A stretch of 64,000 nucleotides of DNA from CALIZF01 sp046292445 (GTDB taxonomy: Bacteria > Pseudomonadota > Alphaproteobacteria > Rhodobacterales > Rhodobacteraceae), in contig JBKBQT010000001.1 of the NCBI GenBank assembly GCA_046292445.1, positions 248,001 to 312,000 of the forward strand. The letters run 5' to 3'. The translations under genes were made by a program, and so were the position numbers. Of the stretch, positions 56,413-64,000 are shown piece after piece. Under the pieces are notes generated by a model, which was given only the letters and a program-made list of their open reading frames with translations, searched no databases and had not been told where the DNA came from. Within the stretch, counting starts at the first letter, position 1, and each line of letters starts with the position of its first letter.

Positions 56413-56609
56413 TGGCGGGTTTCGGCCCATCGCGCGCGGAGTTGCGGCTGCGTCTTGGGATCAGTCTGGCGGGTCTTGCTGCGGTCGGCGCGGTTCTGGC
56501 CCTCGCGCCGGTCGAAGGCTTGGCCTGGGTCGAGGTGGTCGGGATCGCCGGGCTGTTCTTCGGCGGATCCGCGGCCCTGTCTGCCCTGCGCCTGTGGCGG
56601 CGGCCGTGA
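56412..56609 (+). CDS. small two-helix membrane protein
   Basis: 65-aa protein, MAGFGPSRAELRLRLGISLAG... with two hydrophobic helices (LGISLAGLAAVGAVLALAP; WVEVVGIAGLFFGGSAALSAL) and a basic end LRLWRRP. Start overlaps the tiny lipoprotein ORF stop. Unknown function; lies inside the homogentisate cluster. Confidence 0.55.
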   Translation: MAGFGPSRAELRLRLGISLAGLAAVGAVLALAPVEGLAWVEVVGIAGLFFGGSAALSALRLWRRP

Positions 56610-56635
56610 CCGTCAGGCCGGGCCTTCATGGTGTT

Positions 56636-56655
56636 CCGGGCGCCCTTTCGCCCGG
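56636..56655. terminator. hairpin before the flavin monooxygenase gene
   Basis: CCGGGCG (56636-56642), loop CCCTTT, CGCCCGG (56649-56655), in the 114-base gap before the monooxygenase. No U-tract. Confidence 0.35.
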
Positions 56656-56723
56656 CGCACGGGCCGTCCGGTTGCTCGCCCCGCAGCCGGCTGTATCGCT
56701 GACCAGACCCCGAGGGACCCGCC

Positions 56724-58268
56724 ATGCCCTATGACTACCGCCCGTTCGAAATCCGGCGCGCGCCCGGCCTCGACGCGCCCGAGCCGCGGCACAAGGTTCT
56801 GATCGTCGGGGCAGGGCCGATCGGCCTTGCGCTGGCGATCGACCTTGCGCAGCAGGGCGTGCCCTCGGTGCTGGTCGATGACAACAACGTGGTATCGGTC
56901 GGCAGCCGGGCGATCTGCTGGTCCAAGCGCAGCCTCGAGATCCTCGACCGGCTCGGGATCGGCGCGCAGGCCGTTGCCAAGGGCGTGACCTGGAAGGTGG
57001 GCCGCACCTTCCACCGCGACCGCGAGGTGTTCAACTTCGACCTGCTGCCCGAGGACGGACACAAGATGCCCGCCTTCGTTAACTTGCAGCAATATTACGT
57101 CGAGGAGTATCTGGTCGCCCGGGCGATGGCCCTGCCGCTGATCGATCTGCGGTTCAAGAATGCGGTGACGGGGGTCGAGCGCCATGCGGATCATGTCGTG
57201 GCCAGCATCGACACGCCCGAGGGCGCCTACCGGCTCGAGGCCGACTGGCTGGTCGCCTGCGACGGGGCGCGAAGCCCGGTGCGCGGCATGCTCGGCCTCG
57301 ATTTCGTCGGCGAGCTGTTCGAGGAACGGTTCCTGATCGCCGATATCGAGATGAAGGGCGATTTTCCGTCCGAACGCTGGTTCTGGTTCGAGCCGCGGTT
57401 TCACCCCGGCCAGTCCGCGCTGCTGCACAAGCAGCCCGACAACATCTACCGGATCGACCTGCAACTGGGCTGGGACAGCGACCCCGAGGAAGAGCGCAAG
57501 CCCGAGCGCATCCTGCCGCGGATCGAGAAGGTGGTCGGTCACGGCGATTTCCGTCTGGACTGGGCGAGCATCTACACCTTCCAGTGCCGCCGCCTTGCCC
57601 GGTTCGTGCACGGCCCGGTGATCTTCTGCGGCGACAGCGCGCATGTCGTCTCGCCATTCGGCGCGCGGGGGGGGAACGGCGGGTTGCAGGATGTCGATGC
57701 GCTCGGCTGGCGGCTGGCGCGGGTGGTGCGTGGCGCGGATCCCGCGCTGCTGGACGCCTATGATGCCGAACGGCAGTTCGGCGCGGATGAGAATATCCGC
57801 AATTCCGCGCGCTCGACCCGCTTCATGTCGCCCGCGCCGGGCGCCGAGCGGATCTTTCGCGACGCCGTCCTCGCGCTTGCGGCCGAGGCGCCGTTCGCCC
57901 GGCCCATGGTCAACTCCGGCCGGTTGTCGCAGCCTTGCGTCTATCCTTCATGCGATGCGCCGGACGATCCGGCGCTTCCCGTCGCGGCGCGGCCGGGGGC
58001 GGTGGCGCCGGATGCGCCGGTCGGCAACGGCTGGCTGACCGAGGCGCTGGGCGGCGATTTCGCGGTGTTGGCGGTGGGTTGCGCGGCGCCGGATGCCGGC
58101 ATCCGCATTGTCGCGCCGGTGGTGACCGACATGCTGCGCGCGCGCTATCTCGGGGCATCGCCGGGGGCGGTCTATCTGATCCGGCCCGATCAGGTGATCG
58201 CGGCGCGCTGGCAGGTGGCCGATGCGGCCGCCGTGCGGGCGGCGCTCGCCGCGGCGGGGGGCGCTTGA
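56724..58268 (+). CDS. FAD-dependent aromatic monooxygenase (MhaA-like candidate)
   Basis: 514-aa class A flavin monooxygenase of the PheA/TfdB/MhpA group. FAD motif KVLIVGAGPIGLALAIDLAQQG (24-45), ADWLVACDGARSPVRG (the DG motif) and FCGDSAHVVSPFGARGGNGGLQDVDALGWRLA (second FAD motif). Hydroxylates a phenolic ring with NAD(P)H. Its stop overlaps the DUF2783 start. In a homogentisate cluster the best guess is 3-hydroxyphenylacetate 6-hydroxylase large component, by analogy with Pseudomonas putida U MhaA. GAGGGA precedes the ATG. Confidence 0.85.
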   Translation: MPYDYRPFEIRRAPGLDAPEPRHKVLIVGAGPIGLALAIDLAQQGVPSVLVDDNNVVSVGSRAICWSKRSLEILDRLGIGAQAVAKGVTWKVGRTFHRDREVFNFDLLPEDGHKMPAFVNLQQYYVEEYLVARAMALPLIDLRFKNAVTGVERHADHVVASIDTPEGAYRLEADWLVACDGARSPVRGMLGLDFVGELFEERFLIADIEMKGDFPSERWFWFEPRFHPGQSALLHKQPDNIYRIDLQLGWDSDPEEERKPERILPRIEKVVGHGDFRLDWASIYTFQCRRLARFVHGPVIFCGDSAHVVSPFGARGGNGGLQDVDALGWRLARVVRGADPALLDAYDAERQFGADENIRNSARSTRFMSPAPGAERIFRDAVLALAAEAPFARPMVNSGRLSQPCVYPSCDAPDDPALPVAARPGAVAPDAPVGNGWLTEALGGDFAVLAVGCAAPDAGIRIVAPVVTDMLRARYLGASPGAVYLIRPDQVIAARWQVADAAAVRAALAAAGGA

Positions 58269-58465
58269 TGCTGGTGACATCGCCGAACATCGCCGATGCG
58301 GACGGATTCTATGCCGACCTTCTGGCGGCGCATCACGGTCTTGCACCCGATGCAAGCGCGGCGTTCAATGCCCGCCTCGTGCTCATCCTCGCCAACCACA
58401 TCGGCGACCGGGCGGTTCTCGCCGAGGCGCTGGCGCTCGCCCGGCGCACGGGCGAGAAGGGCTAG
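58268..58465 (+). CDS. DUF2783 protein (possible MhaB-like coupling component)
   Basis: 65-aa helical protein; FYADLLAAHHGLAPDASAAFNARLVLILANHIGD matches what I recall of the DUF2783 consensus. Start overlaps the monooxygenase stop (TGATG), the pattern expected for subunits. P. putida U MhaB is also a small partner of a flavin hydroxylase. The end overlaps the convergent metallophosphatase by four bases (CTAG). Confidence 0.75.
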   Translation: MLVTSPNIADADGFYADLLAAHHGLAPDASAAFNARLVLILANHIGDRAVLAEALALARRTGEKG

Positions 58466-59199
58466 CCGCGCGGCAGCGGCACCCGTCCGCCGGGCGTGAG
58501 TTCCCACACGTCGCGCCCCTCGATCACCACGGCGGTGAGAGGGCCGCCGTAGGCCGCCGAGGAATCGAGGTTCACCCGGTTGCCGTAGTGGCGCGCGCGG
58601 TCGATGGCGGTATGGCCGTGCACGACGAGGGCCCCGTGATCGCGCGGATCGTCGAGGAAGGGGGCGCGGATCCAGACCAGATCGGTCTCGGTCTGCTGGT
58701 CCATCGGGACGCCGGGCCGGATCCCGGCATGGGCAAAGAGCGCATCGCCATGACGGTGCCAGAAGGGCAGGGCGGCAAGGAAATCGCGGTGCGCCCGGGG
58801 CACGGCCGCGACGGCCTCGGCCCAGACCGCCGCCACCGGCCGGTCGGCCGGATTGCGCAGGCCGTAGGATACCAATGTTTCCGCCCCGCCGAGCCGGGGG
58901 TGGAGCCAGCTCAGATCGCGCCGCAGGCCGGGGTCATGGCTGCGCGGATCGTCGAGGAACTGCACGAACATCCGGTCATGGTTGCCCATGAGCACGACCC
59001 AGGGCTCGCCCCGGTCGATGCCGGCCCGCAGATGCTCGACAACCCCTCGGCAGTCGGGGCCGCGATCCACCAGATCGCCGACATGCACCAGCGGCGCCGT
59101 GTGATCGCCCGTCGCCGCCCGGTCGGCCGCGATACGGTCCTGCGCGGCCAGCAGCAGGTCGAGATGGCCGTGAATGTCGCCGATGGCATAGCTGCGCAT
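58462..59199 (-). CDS. calcineurin-type metallophosphatase
   Basis: 245-aa serine/threonine-phosphatase-like protein. Metal motifs GDIHGH (residues 6-11), GDLVDRG and GNHD, with HAGI and VVHGHT histidines later. Resembles PrpA/ApaH-like phosphatases. Substrate (phosphoprotein, dinucleoside tetraphosphate) unknown. Ribosome site weak. Transcribed in the same direction as serA but 61 bases downstream of it. Confidence 0.85.
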   Translation of the reverse strand: MRSYAIGDIHGHLDLLLAAQDRIAADRAATGDHTAPLVHVGDLVDRGPDCRGVVEHLRAGIDRGEPWVVLMGNHDRMFVQFLDDPRSHDPGLRRDLSWLHPRLGGAETLVSYGLRNPADRPVAAVWAEAVAAVPRAHRDFLAALPFWHRHGDALFAHAGIRPGVPMDQQTETDLVWIRAPFLDDPRDHGALVVHGHTAIDRARHYGNRVNLDSSAAYGGPLTAVVIEGRDVWELTPGGRVPLPRG

Positions 59200-59260
59200 G
59201 GGGTGCGTCCGTCGATCTGGGGGCGGGGGCCTCGGGCCCCCGCGATGGGTTCGGGCGGCC

Positions 59261-60856
59261 TCAGGCCACGTCGAATTCCAGCGGCTTGACCTGCTGGAAC
59301 ATGCCCGTCGATTCGAGCGTTTCAACCACCTTGGGGTCGATCCGCTGGTCGAGGTAGAGGATGGCGATCGCATCCTGCCCCGGGGCCGACCGGCCGAGGG
59401 TAAAGTTCGCGATGTTCACGCCGTTCTTGCCCATCGTCATCCCCAGAAGGCCGATGATGCCCGGCACGTCCTCGTTGGTGGTGTAGAGCATGTGGCGCCC
59501 GATCTCGGCATCGATGTTGATGCCCTTGATCTGGATGAAGCGCGGCCGCCCGTCCGAGAACACTGTGCCGGCGATCGACCGTTCGCGCGTTTCGGTCACC
59601 ATCGTCACCTTGATATAGGCATCGAAGGCGCCGGACTTGTCCTGCCGCGTCGTGGACAGCTTGATCCCGCGTTCCTTGGCGACGATGGGGGCCGAGACCA
59701 TGTTGACCTCGGGGTTGGTCGCCCGCAGCACCCCGGCGATGACGGCGCAGTTGAGCGCCTCGAGGTTCATCTCGCCGACCCGGCCGTCGTAAAGGACGTT
59801 GATCGCCGTGATCGGCTCGTCCGTCATCTGCCCGATGAAGGCGCCGAGATGGCCGGCGAGCTTGACCCAGGGGCCCATCACCGCCGCCTCTTCGGCCGTC
59901 ACCGAGGGCATGTTGAGCGCGTTCTGCACCGCGCCGGTCAGCAGATAGTCCGACATCTGCTCGGCGACCTGAAGCGCGACGTTTTCCTGCGCCTCGGTCG
60001 TGGACGCCCCCAGATGCGGCGTGCAGACCACATTGGGCAGGTTGAAGAGCGGGCTTTCCGTCGCAGGCTCCACCGCGAACACATCGAGCGCGGCGCCCGC
60101 GACGTGACCCGATCTGAGTGCCTCGGCCAGCGCCGCCTCGTCGATCAGCCCGCCGCGGGCGCAGTTGACGATCCGCACGCCCGGCTTTGTGCGGGCAATC
60201 GCCTCGGCCGACAGGATGTTGCGCGTCTTGTCGGTCAGCGGCGTGTGCAGCGTGATGAAATCGGCCCGTGCCAGAAGGTCGTCGAGCTCGACCTTGGTCA
60301 CGCCGATCTGCCGCGCACGGTCCTCGGACAGGAACGGGTCATAGGCGATGACCTTCATGTGCAGCCCCAACGCGCGTTCGGCCACGATGCTGCCGATATT
60401 GCCCGCGCCGATGATGCCGAGCGTCTTGTTGAACAGCTCTGTCCCCAGGAACCGGCTTTTCTCCCACTTGCCGGCATGGGTCGAGGCATTCGCCTCGGGG
60501 ATCTGGCGCGCGACGGCGAACATCAGCGCAATCGTGTGCTCGGCAGTCGTGATCGAGTTGCCGAAGGGCGTGTTCATCACGATCACCCCCCGGCGCGAGG
60601 CGGCGGGGATGTCGACGTTGTCCACCCCGATCCCGGCACGGCCGATGACCTTGAGGTTGCTCGCCGCCTCGAGCAGCTTGGCCGTCACCTTGGTGGTCGA
60701 GCGGATGGCAAGGCCGTCATACTGGGCGATCACCGCGGCAAGGGCATCCTTGTCCTTGCCGAGCTTGGGCATGTAATCCACGTCCACGCCGCGGTCGCGG
60801 AAGATCTGGACGGCGGTTTCAGAGAGTTCGTCGGAAACGAGAACACGGGGGGGCAT
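59261..60856 (-). CDS. serA: D-3-phosphoglycerate dehydrogenase
   Basis: 531-aa long-type PGDH. NAD motif LGIIGAGNIGSIVAERALG, catalytic CARGG arginine and PHLGAST histidine. An intervening domain follows about residue 320 and a C-terminal ACT domain (MLYTTNEDVPGIIGLLGMTMGKNGVNIANFTLGR) that may mediate serine feedback. First step from 3-phosphoglycerate to serine. GAGG precedes the ATG. Downstream of serC with the palindromic repeat between them. Confidence 0.95.
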   Translation of the reverse strand: MPPRVLVSDELSETAVQIFRDRGVDVDYMPKLGKDKDALAAVIAQYDGLAIRSTTKVTAKLLEAASNLKVIGRAGIGVDNVDIPAASRRGVIVMNTPFGNSITTAEHTIALMFAVARQIPEANASTHAGKWEKSRFLGTELFNKTLGIIGAGNIGSIVAERALGLHMKVIAYDPFLSEDRARQIGVTKVELDDLLARADFITLHTPLTDKTRNILSAEAIARTKPGVRIVNCARGGLIDEAALAEALRSGHVAGAALDVFAVEPATESPLFNLPNVVCTPHLGASTTEAQENVALQVAEQMSDYLLTGAVQNALNMPSVTAEEAAVMGPWVKLAGHLGAFIGQMTDEPITAINVLYDGRVGEMNLEALNCAVIAGVLRATNPEVNMVSAPIVAKERGIKLSTTRQDKSGAFDAYIKVTMVTETRERSIAGTVFSDGRPRFIQIKGINIDAEIGRHMLYTTNEDVPGIIGLLGMTMGKNGVNIANFTLGRSAPGQDAIAILYLDQRIDPKVVETLESTGMFQQVKPLEFDVA

Positions 60857-60914
60857 CGGGAAACCTCGGTCGGGGCCGCCGCGGCGGCGCTTTGCGTGGA
60901 AAGGGGGGGCGGCG

Positions 60915-60938
60915 GGCGGCCCTGCTGGCAGGGCCACC
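60915..60938. repeat. 24-base intergenic palindrome, copy 3
   Basis: GGCGGCCCTGC-TG-GCAGGGCCACC, the same stem as copies 1 and 2, in the 102-base gap between serC and serA. Its intercistronic position matches the other two. Confidence 0.75.
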
Positions 60939-60958
60939 TGCAGCGTCAAGGCGGCGCG

Positions 60959-62116
60959 TCAGGCGGCGCGGGGGAGGGCGGCGATCTCGGCCGCGAAGGC
61001 CCAGTCGATCCACGGCATCAAGGCGGCGACATCGGCCGTGTTCACCGTCGCGCCGCACCAGATGCGCAGGCCGGGCGGGGCATCGCGGTAGGCGCCGGCG
61101 TCGAGCGCCACGCCCGCCTTCTCCAGCCGCGCCGTCACCGCCTTGGCGAAGGCCGCCCCGTCGGTGATGCGCGGATCGGCGAAGCGCAGGCAGACGCTCG
61201 TGCAGGATGCGGTTTCGGGCGCCTCGGCCAGATTGGCGATCCAGGGGCGCGTGGCCACGAAATCGGCGATCACCCCCGCATTCGCCTCGCACCGCGCGAT
61301 CAATGCCGGCAGGCCGCCGATGGCCTCGGCCCATTTCAATGCGACGATATAGTCCTCGACGCAGAGCATCGAGGGGGTGTTGATCGTCTCGCCCTTGAAG
61401 ATGCCCTCGTTGAGCTTGCCCTTGGAGGTCAGGCGAAAGATCTTCGGCAGCGGCCAGGGCGGCGAATAGGTTTCCAGCCGCTCGACGGCGCGCGGGCCGA
61501 GCACGATCACGCCATGCGCCGCCTCGCCGCCCAGCACCTTCTGCCAGGAAAAGGTCGTCACATCGAGCTTGTCCCAAGGCAGGTCCATCGCGAAGGCCGC
61601 CGATGTCGCATCGCAGATCGTGAGCCCCTTGCGGTCCGCGGGGATCACATCGCCATTCGGCACCCGGACGCCCGAGGTCGTGCCGTTCCAGGTGAACACC
61701 ACGTCGCGGTCCCAGTCGACGGCCGCGAGGTCGGGCAGGCGGCCGTAAGGTGCCGTCGTGACCTTTGCGTCGAGTTTCAACTGCTTGACCGCATCGGTCA
61801 CCCAGCCCTCGCCGAAGGATTCCCACGCGAGCATCTCGACCGGGCGCGCCCCGAGCAGCGTCCACATCGCCATTTCCACCGCGCCGGTGTCCGAGGCGGG
61901 AACGATCCCGATCCGGTAATCCGCAGGAATGCCGAGCACGGCGCGCGTGCGCTCGATCGCTTCGGCCAGCTTCGCCTTGCCGACCGCGGCACGATGCGAC
62001 CGCCCGAGGGGCGCGTCGGCGAGCAGGTCGAGCGAGAAACCGGGGATCTTGGCGCAGGGGCCGGAAGAAAAGCGCGGATTGGCCGGGCGCGCAGCCGGAA
62101 CGGGCAGGTCAGACAT
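60959..62116 (-). CDS. serC: phosphoserine aminotransferase
   Basis: 385-aa class V PLP aminotransferase of the alphaproteobacterial type. RFSSGPCAKIPGFSLDLL at the start, PLP lysine in TFSWQKVLGGEAAHGVIVLG, KGKLNEGIFKGETINTPSMLCVEDY. Converts 3-phosphohydroxypyruvate to phosphoserine. GAAGGATA ribosome site. Probably transcribed with serA; divergent from serB. Confidence 0.95.
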   Translation of the reverse strand: MSDLPVPAARPANPRFSSGPCAKIPGFSLDLLADAPLGRSHRAAVGKAKLAEAIERTRAVLGIPADYRIGIVPASDTGAVEMAMWTLLGARPVEMLAWESFGEGWVTDAVKQLKLDAKVTTAPYGRLPDLAAVDWDRDVVFTWNGTTSGVRVPNGDVIPADRKGLTICDATSAAFAMDLPWDKLDVTTFSWQKVLGGEAAHGVIVLGPRAVERLETYSPPWPLPKIFRLTSKGKLNEGIFKGETINTPSMLCVEDYIVALKWAEAIGGLPALIARCEANAGVIADFVATRPWIANLAEAPETASCTSVCLRFADPRITDGAAFAKAVTARLEKAGVALDAGAYRDAPPGLRIWCGATVNTADVAALMPWIDWAFAAEIAALPRAA

Positions 62117-62343
62117 GGTATCCTTCCAGATATATGCCCTTCGTTGGGGAAGGGTGTCCCGCTGCGGCGCATACGCCGGGCCGTCGCGCCGCGCAAGGGG
62201 GATCTTCGCCAAGGGGGCGTCGGCGGCCGATCGGCCGCGCCGCGGTCCCTGTGTATCCGAACGAACATTCGAACACCGAAGCGCAGTCCGCTCTGGCCGG
62301 CGGGCGGCTGCCGCGGTATCGCTGCGTTGTCCGGAGGCCGTAC

Positions 62344-63216
62344 ATGTTCGTTGCCACACTGATCGCCAACCCGTCCCGCAGACCGCTCGATCGCGCCGCG
62401 GTCGAGGCGCTCCGCGATGCCTGGGGCGGCGGGACGGCGCGCTGGCTCGCCCCCGGCACGGCGGCCGAGTTCGACCTGCCCGCCGTTCCGGCCGATGCGC
62501 GCGATGCCTGGGCGGGCCTGCAGGGCCTCGGCTTCGATCTGTGCTGGCAGCCTGCTGCGGGGCGGCGCAAGGCACTGCTGCTGGCCGACATGGATTCGAC
62601 GATGATCGAGCAGGAGTGCATCGACGAACTGGCCGATGTCGCCGGGGTCGGGGCCGAGGTCGCGGCGATCACGCGCCGGGCGATGAACGGCGAGCTGGAT
62701 TTCGAAGGCGCGCTGCGCGAACGGGTGGCCTTGCTGGCCGGCCTTCCCGAATCCGCCATCGCCGAGGTGCTGGACCGCCGCATCACCCATACCCCCGGCG
62801 GCGCGACGCTGGTCGCCACGATGCGGGCGAACGGGGGCTATTGCGCGCTGGTGTCGGGCGGCTTCACCGCCTTCACCGGACCGGTCGCAGCGGCACTCGG
62901 CTTTGACGAACATCGCGCCAACCGGCTGGTGATCGCGGCGGGCCGGCTCGCTGGGCGCGTGGAGGAGCCGATCCTCGGCCGCGCCGCCAAGGTCGCCGCG
63001 CTTGACGATCTCTGCGCGCGTCTGGGGATCGGACCGGAGCGGGCGATGGCGGTCGGCGACGGTGCCAATGACCTCGGCATGCTCAAGGCGGCGGGCGCGG
63101 GTGTCGCGCTGCATGCCAAGCCGGCGGTGCAGGCCGAGGTCAGCCTGCGGGTGAACCACGGCGACCTGACGGCGCTGCTCTACCTGCAAGGCTATGCGGC
63201 GGCCGATTTCGCCTGA
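62344..63216 (+). CDS. serB: phosphoserine phosphatase
   Basis: 290-aa HAD-family phosphatase. Catalytic D82-M-D84 in LLADMDSTMIEQECIDELAD, LVSGGFTAFT and GDGANDLGMLKAAGAGVALHAKP. About 75 N-terminal residues form an ACT-like lead. Last step to serine. CCGGAGG precedes the ATG. Divergent from serC across a 227-base promoter region, so serA, serB and serC are all clustered. Confidence 0.94.
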   Translation: MFVATLIANPSRRPLDRAAVEALRDAWGGGTARWLAPGTAAEFDLPAVPADARDAWAGLQGLGFDLCWQPAAGRRKALLLADMDSTMIEQECIDELADVAGVGAEVAAITRRAMNGELDFEGALRERVALLAGLPESAIAEVLDRRITHTPGGATLVATMRANGGYCALVSGGFTAFTGPVAAALGFDEHRANRLVIAAGRLAGRVEEPILGRAAKVAALDDLCARLGIGPERAMAVGDGANDLGMLKAAGAGVALHAKPAVQAEVSLRVNHGDLTALLYLQGYAAADFA

Positions 63217-63219
63217 GGC

Positions 63220-63762
63220 TCAGCCGGGCGGCGCGGCCTCGGGCGGCCAGGGCCGCGTGCCCTCTGCCGCGGCCCAGGCAGCGACCCAGTCGGGCAGCGA
63301 CGGGCTGTCGCCCGCGATCCCCATCGCTGCGGCCAGCCGCGCAGGCGGCACGATGCCCGCGGCCGACGTGCAGGCCGACCGGATCAGCGCCTGCGACGTG
63401 CATTCGCCCGCCCGCCACATGGACTGGTCGAGGTAGAGGAACCGCGCATCCCAGCCCATCAGGCGGGTGACCATCGTCACCCGGTCGAACGCGCGCACCC
63501 GGCGACGATAGCGCACGGACGATCCGGCCACCGTCATCCCCCAGCCCTCACGCCGCAGCACCGCGATCAGGCCGACCCGCATCGAGAACGGCAGGCGGCC
63601 GAGATCGTAGAGCGTCAGCGTCCGTCCGTTGTTGAGCTCCATCCACGGGTCTATGTCCCAGGGCCAGCACCGGTGCCGCGATACATGCGGCGCGAACGGG
63701 CCGAGCGGCGGCAGGCGGCGGGCCTCGGCCATCGCGACCATCATGCGGACATAGGGATACAT
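63220..63762 (-). CDS. acyl-CoA thioesterase-like hotdog protein
   Basis: 180-aa hotdog-fold thioesterase-like protein. WPWDIDPWMELNNGRTLTLYDLGRLPF (the Asn-based N-terminal motif) and SSVRYRRRVRAFDRVTMVTRLMGWDARFLYLDQSMWRAGE match the 4HBT family layout. Substrate unknown. GGAGG precedes the ATG. Convergent with serB, three bases apart. Confidence 0.75.
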   Translation of the reverse strand: MYPYVRMMVAMAEARRLPPLGPFAPHVSRHRCWPWDIDPWMELNNGRTLTLYDLGRLPFSMRVGLIAVLRREGWGMTVAGSSVRYRRRVRAFDRVTMVTRLMGWDARFLYLDQSMWRAGECTSQALIRSACTSAAGIVPPARLAAAMGIAGDSPSLPDWVAAWAAAEGTRPWPPEAAPPG

Positions 63763-63915
63763 CGGGCACCTCCGGCGCTGCCGCATCGCCCGCGCGCCCG
63801 CCCGCGTCAAGCGTTCCGCTGCGGCGCCGCATCATGCGCCGCGCAGCGAAAGCCGGTTGCCCCCGGGCGCCCGCGCCATTACCTCTGACGGGCCGAAACC
63901 ATGCGGGAGCCTGCG

Positions 63916-64000
63916 ATGTCGTCCATCCTCCAGATCATCCTGCTGATCCTCAGCGTGGCGCAGTTCATCATCATTGCGCATATCATTCTGAGCTGGCTGG
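63916..64000 (+). CDS. YggT family membrane protein (partial)
   Basis: First 28 codons of a gene cut by the window end: MSSILQIILLILSVAQFIII, then AHIILSWL, the typical YggT N-terminal helix. The GGGAG site precedes the ATG. Function unclear in bacteria (membrane biogenesis or osmotic stress). Only the start is visible. Confidence 0.7.
   Translation, partial: MSSILQIILLILSVAQFIIIAHIILSWL

Noticed and set aside
62259..62274. GAAC repeats in the serB-serC gap as an alphaproteobacterial LexA box
   Set aside because: The outer GAAC copies are 8 bases apart and the inner pair 4, not the required 7, and neighbours are biosynthetic genes.
59198..62362. 1054-codon plus-strand frame over serA and serC
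   Set aside because: Antisense shadow of two clearly recognised genes.

Overview
The window is high-GC chromosomal DNA (about 70% G+C by eye), almost fully coding. It looks alphaproteobacterial, most likely Rhodobacterales-like. The pointers are the rnhB-ccrM pair (GANTC methylase), the carboxy(nor)spermidine polyamine genes, tamA-tamB, a zinc-ribbon DinB downstream of a DksA/TraR-type protein, and a homogentisate cluster with a DUF2783 protein. I see no rRNA, tRNA, CRISPR, IS element, prophage or integrase. No gene-free stretch exceeds 300 bases; the longest (62117-62343, 28957-29161 and 2524-2713) are divergent promoter regions.

Layout: 0-5 kb: N-formylglutamate amidohydrolase, a DksA-like protein plus DNA polymerase IV on the minus strand, then a SulP anion transporter with a tandem universal stress protein. 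5-9 kb: a homoprotocatechuate catabolic operon (aldehyde dehydrogenase, extradiol dioxygenase, FAH-type enzyme) divergent from a MarR regulator (hpaR). 9-14.7 kb: carboxynorspermidine decarboxylase and dehydrogenase, then glpD-glpK. 14.7-20.7 kb: tamA-tamB. 20.7-26.4 kb, minus strand: a YihY membrane protein, a small YjbE-like secreted protein, then yjbF, yjbH, a sugar transferase and an epimerase (surface polysaccharide). 26.4-28.3 kb: ccrM and rnhB. 28.4-31.2 kb: a Pro/His/Tyr-rich exported protein, a small exported protein overlapping a membrane-anchored regulator whose winged helix is C-terminal, and htpX.

31-52.6 kb is dominated by four ABC importers: an AfuA/FbpA-like system (substrate uncertain), a PotABCD-like system ending in a TrzA/AtzA-type deaminase, a PhnCDEE system led by an inositol-phosphatase-type gene, and a DppABCDF peptide system. 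Between the second and third lie adenine deaminase and nucleoside hydrolase, so 35-43 kb reads as a candidate nucleobase/nucleoside scavenging locus.

52.6-58.5 kb is a homogentisate (tyrosine/phenylalanine) cluster: hmgA behind a promoter with a perfect-arm palindrome between -35 and -10, a 16-bp stem-loop, fahA, an MBL-fold protein with an altered metal motif, two tiny membrane-associated ORFs, a flavin monooxygenase and a DUF2783 protein. The last two resemble the two-component 3-hydroxyphenylacetate 6-hydroxylase MhaAB. 58.5-64 kb holds a metallophosphatase, the serine set serA-serC with divergent serB, a thioesterase, and the start of a YggT gene cut by the window edge.

The most interesting non-coding signals are a three-copy intergenic palindrome family (GGCGGCCCTGC-NN-GCAGGGCCAYY), hairpins between solute-binding-protein and permease genes, and the palindromes at the hpa and hmgA promoters.
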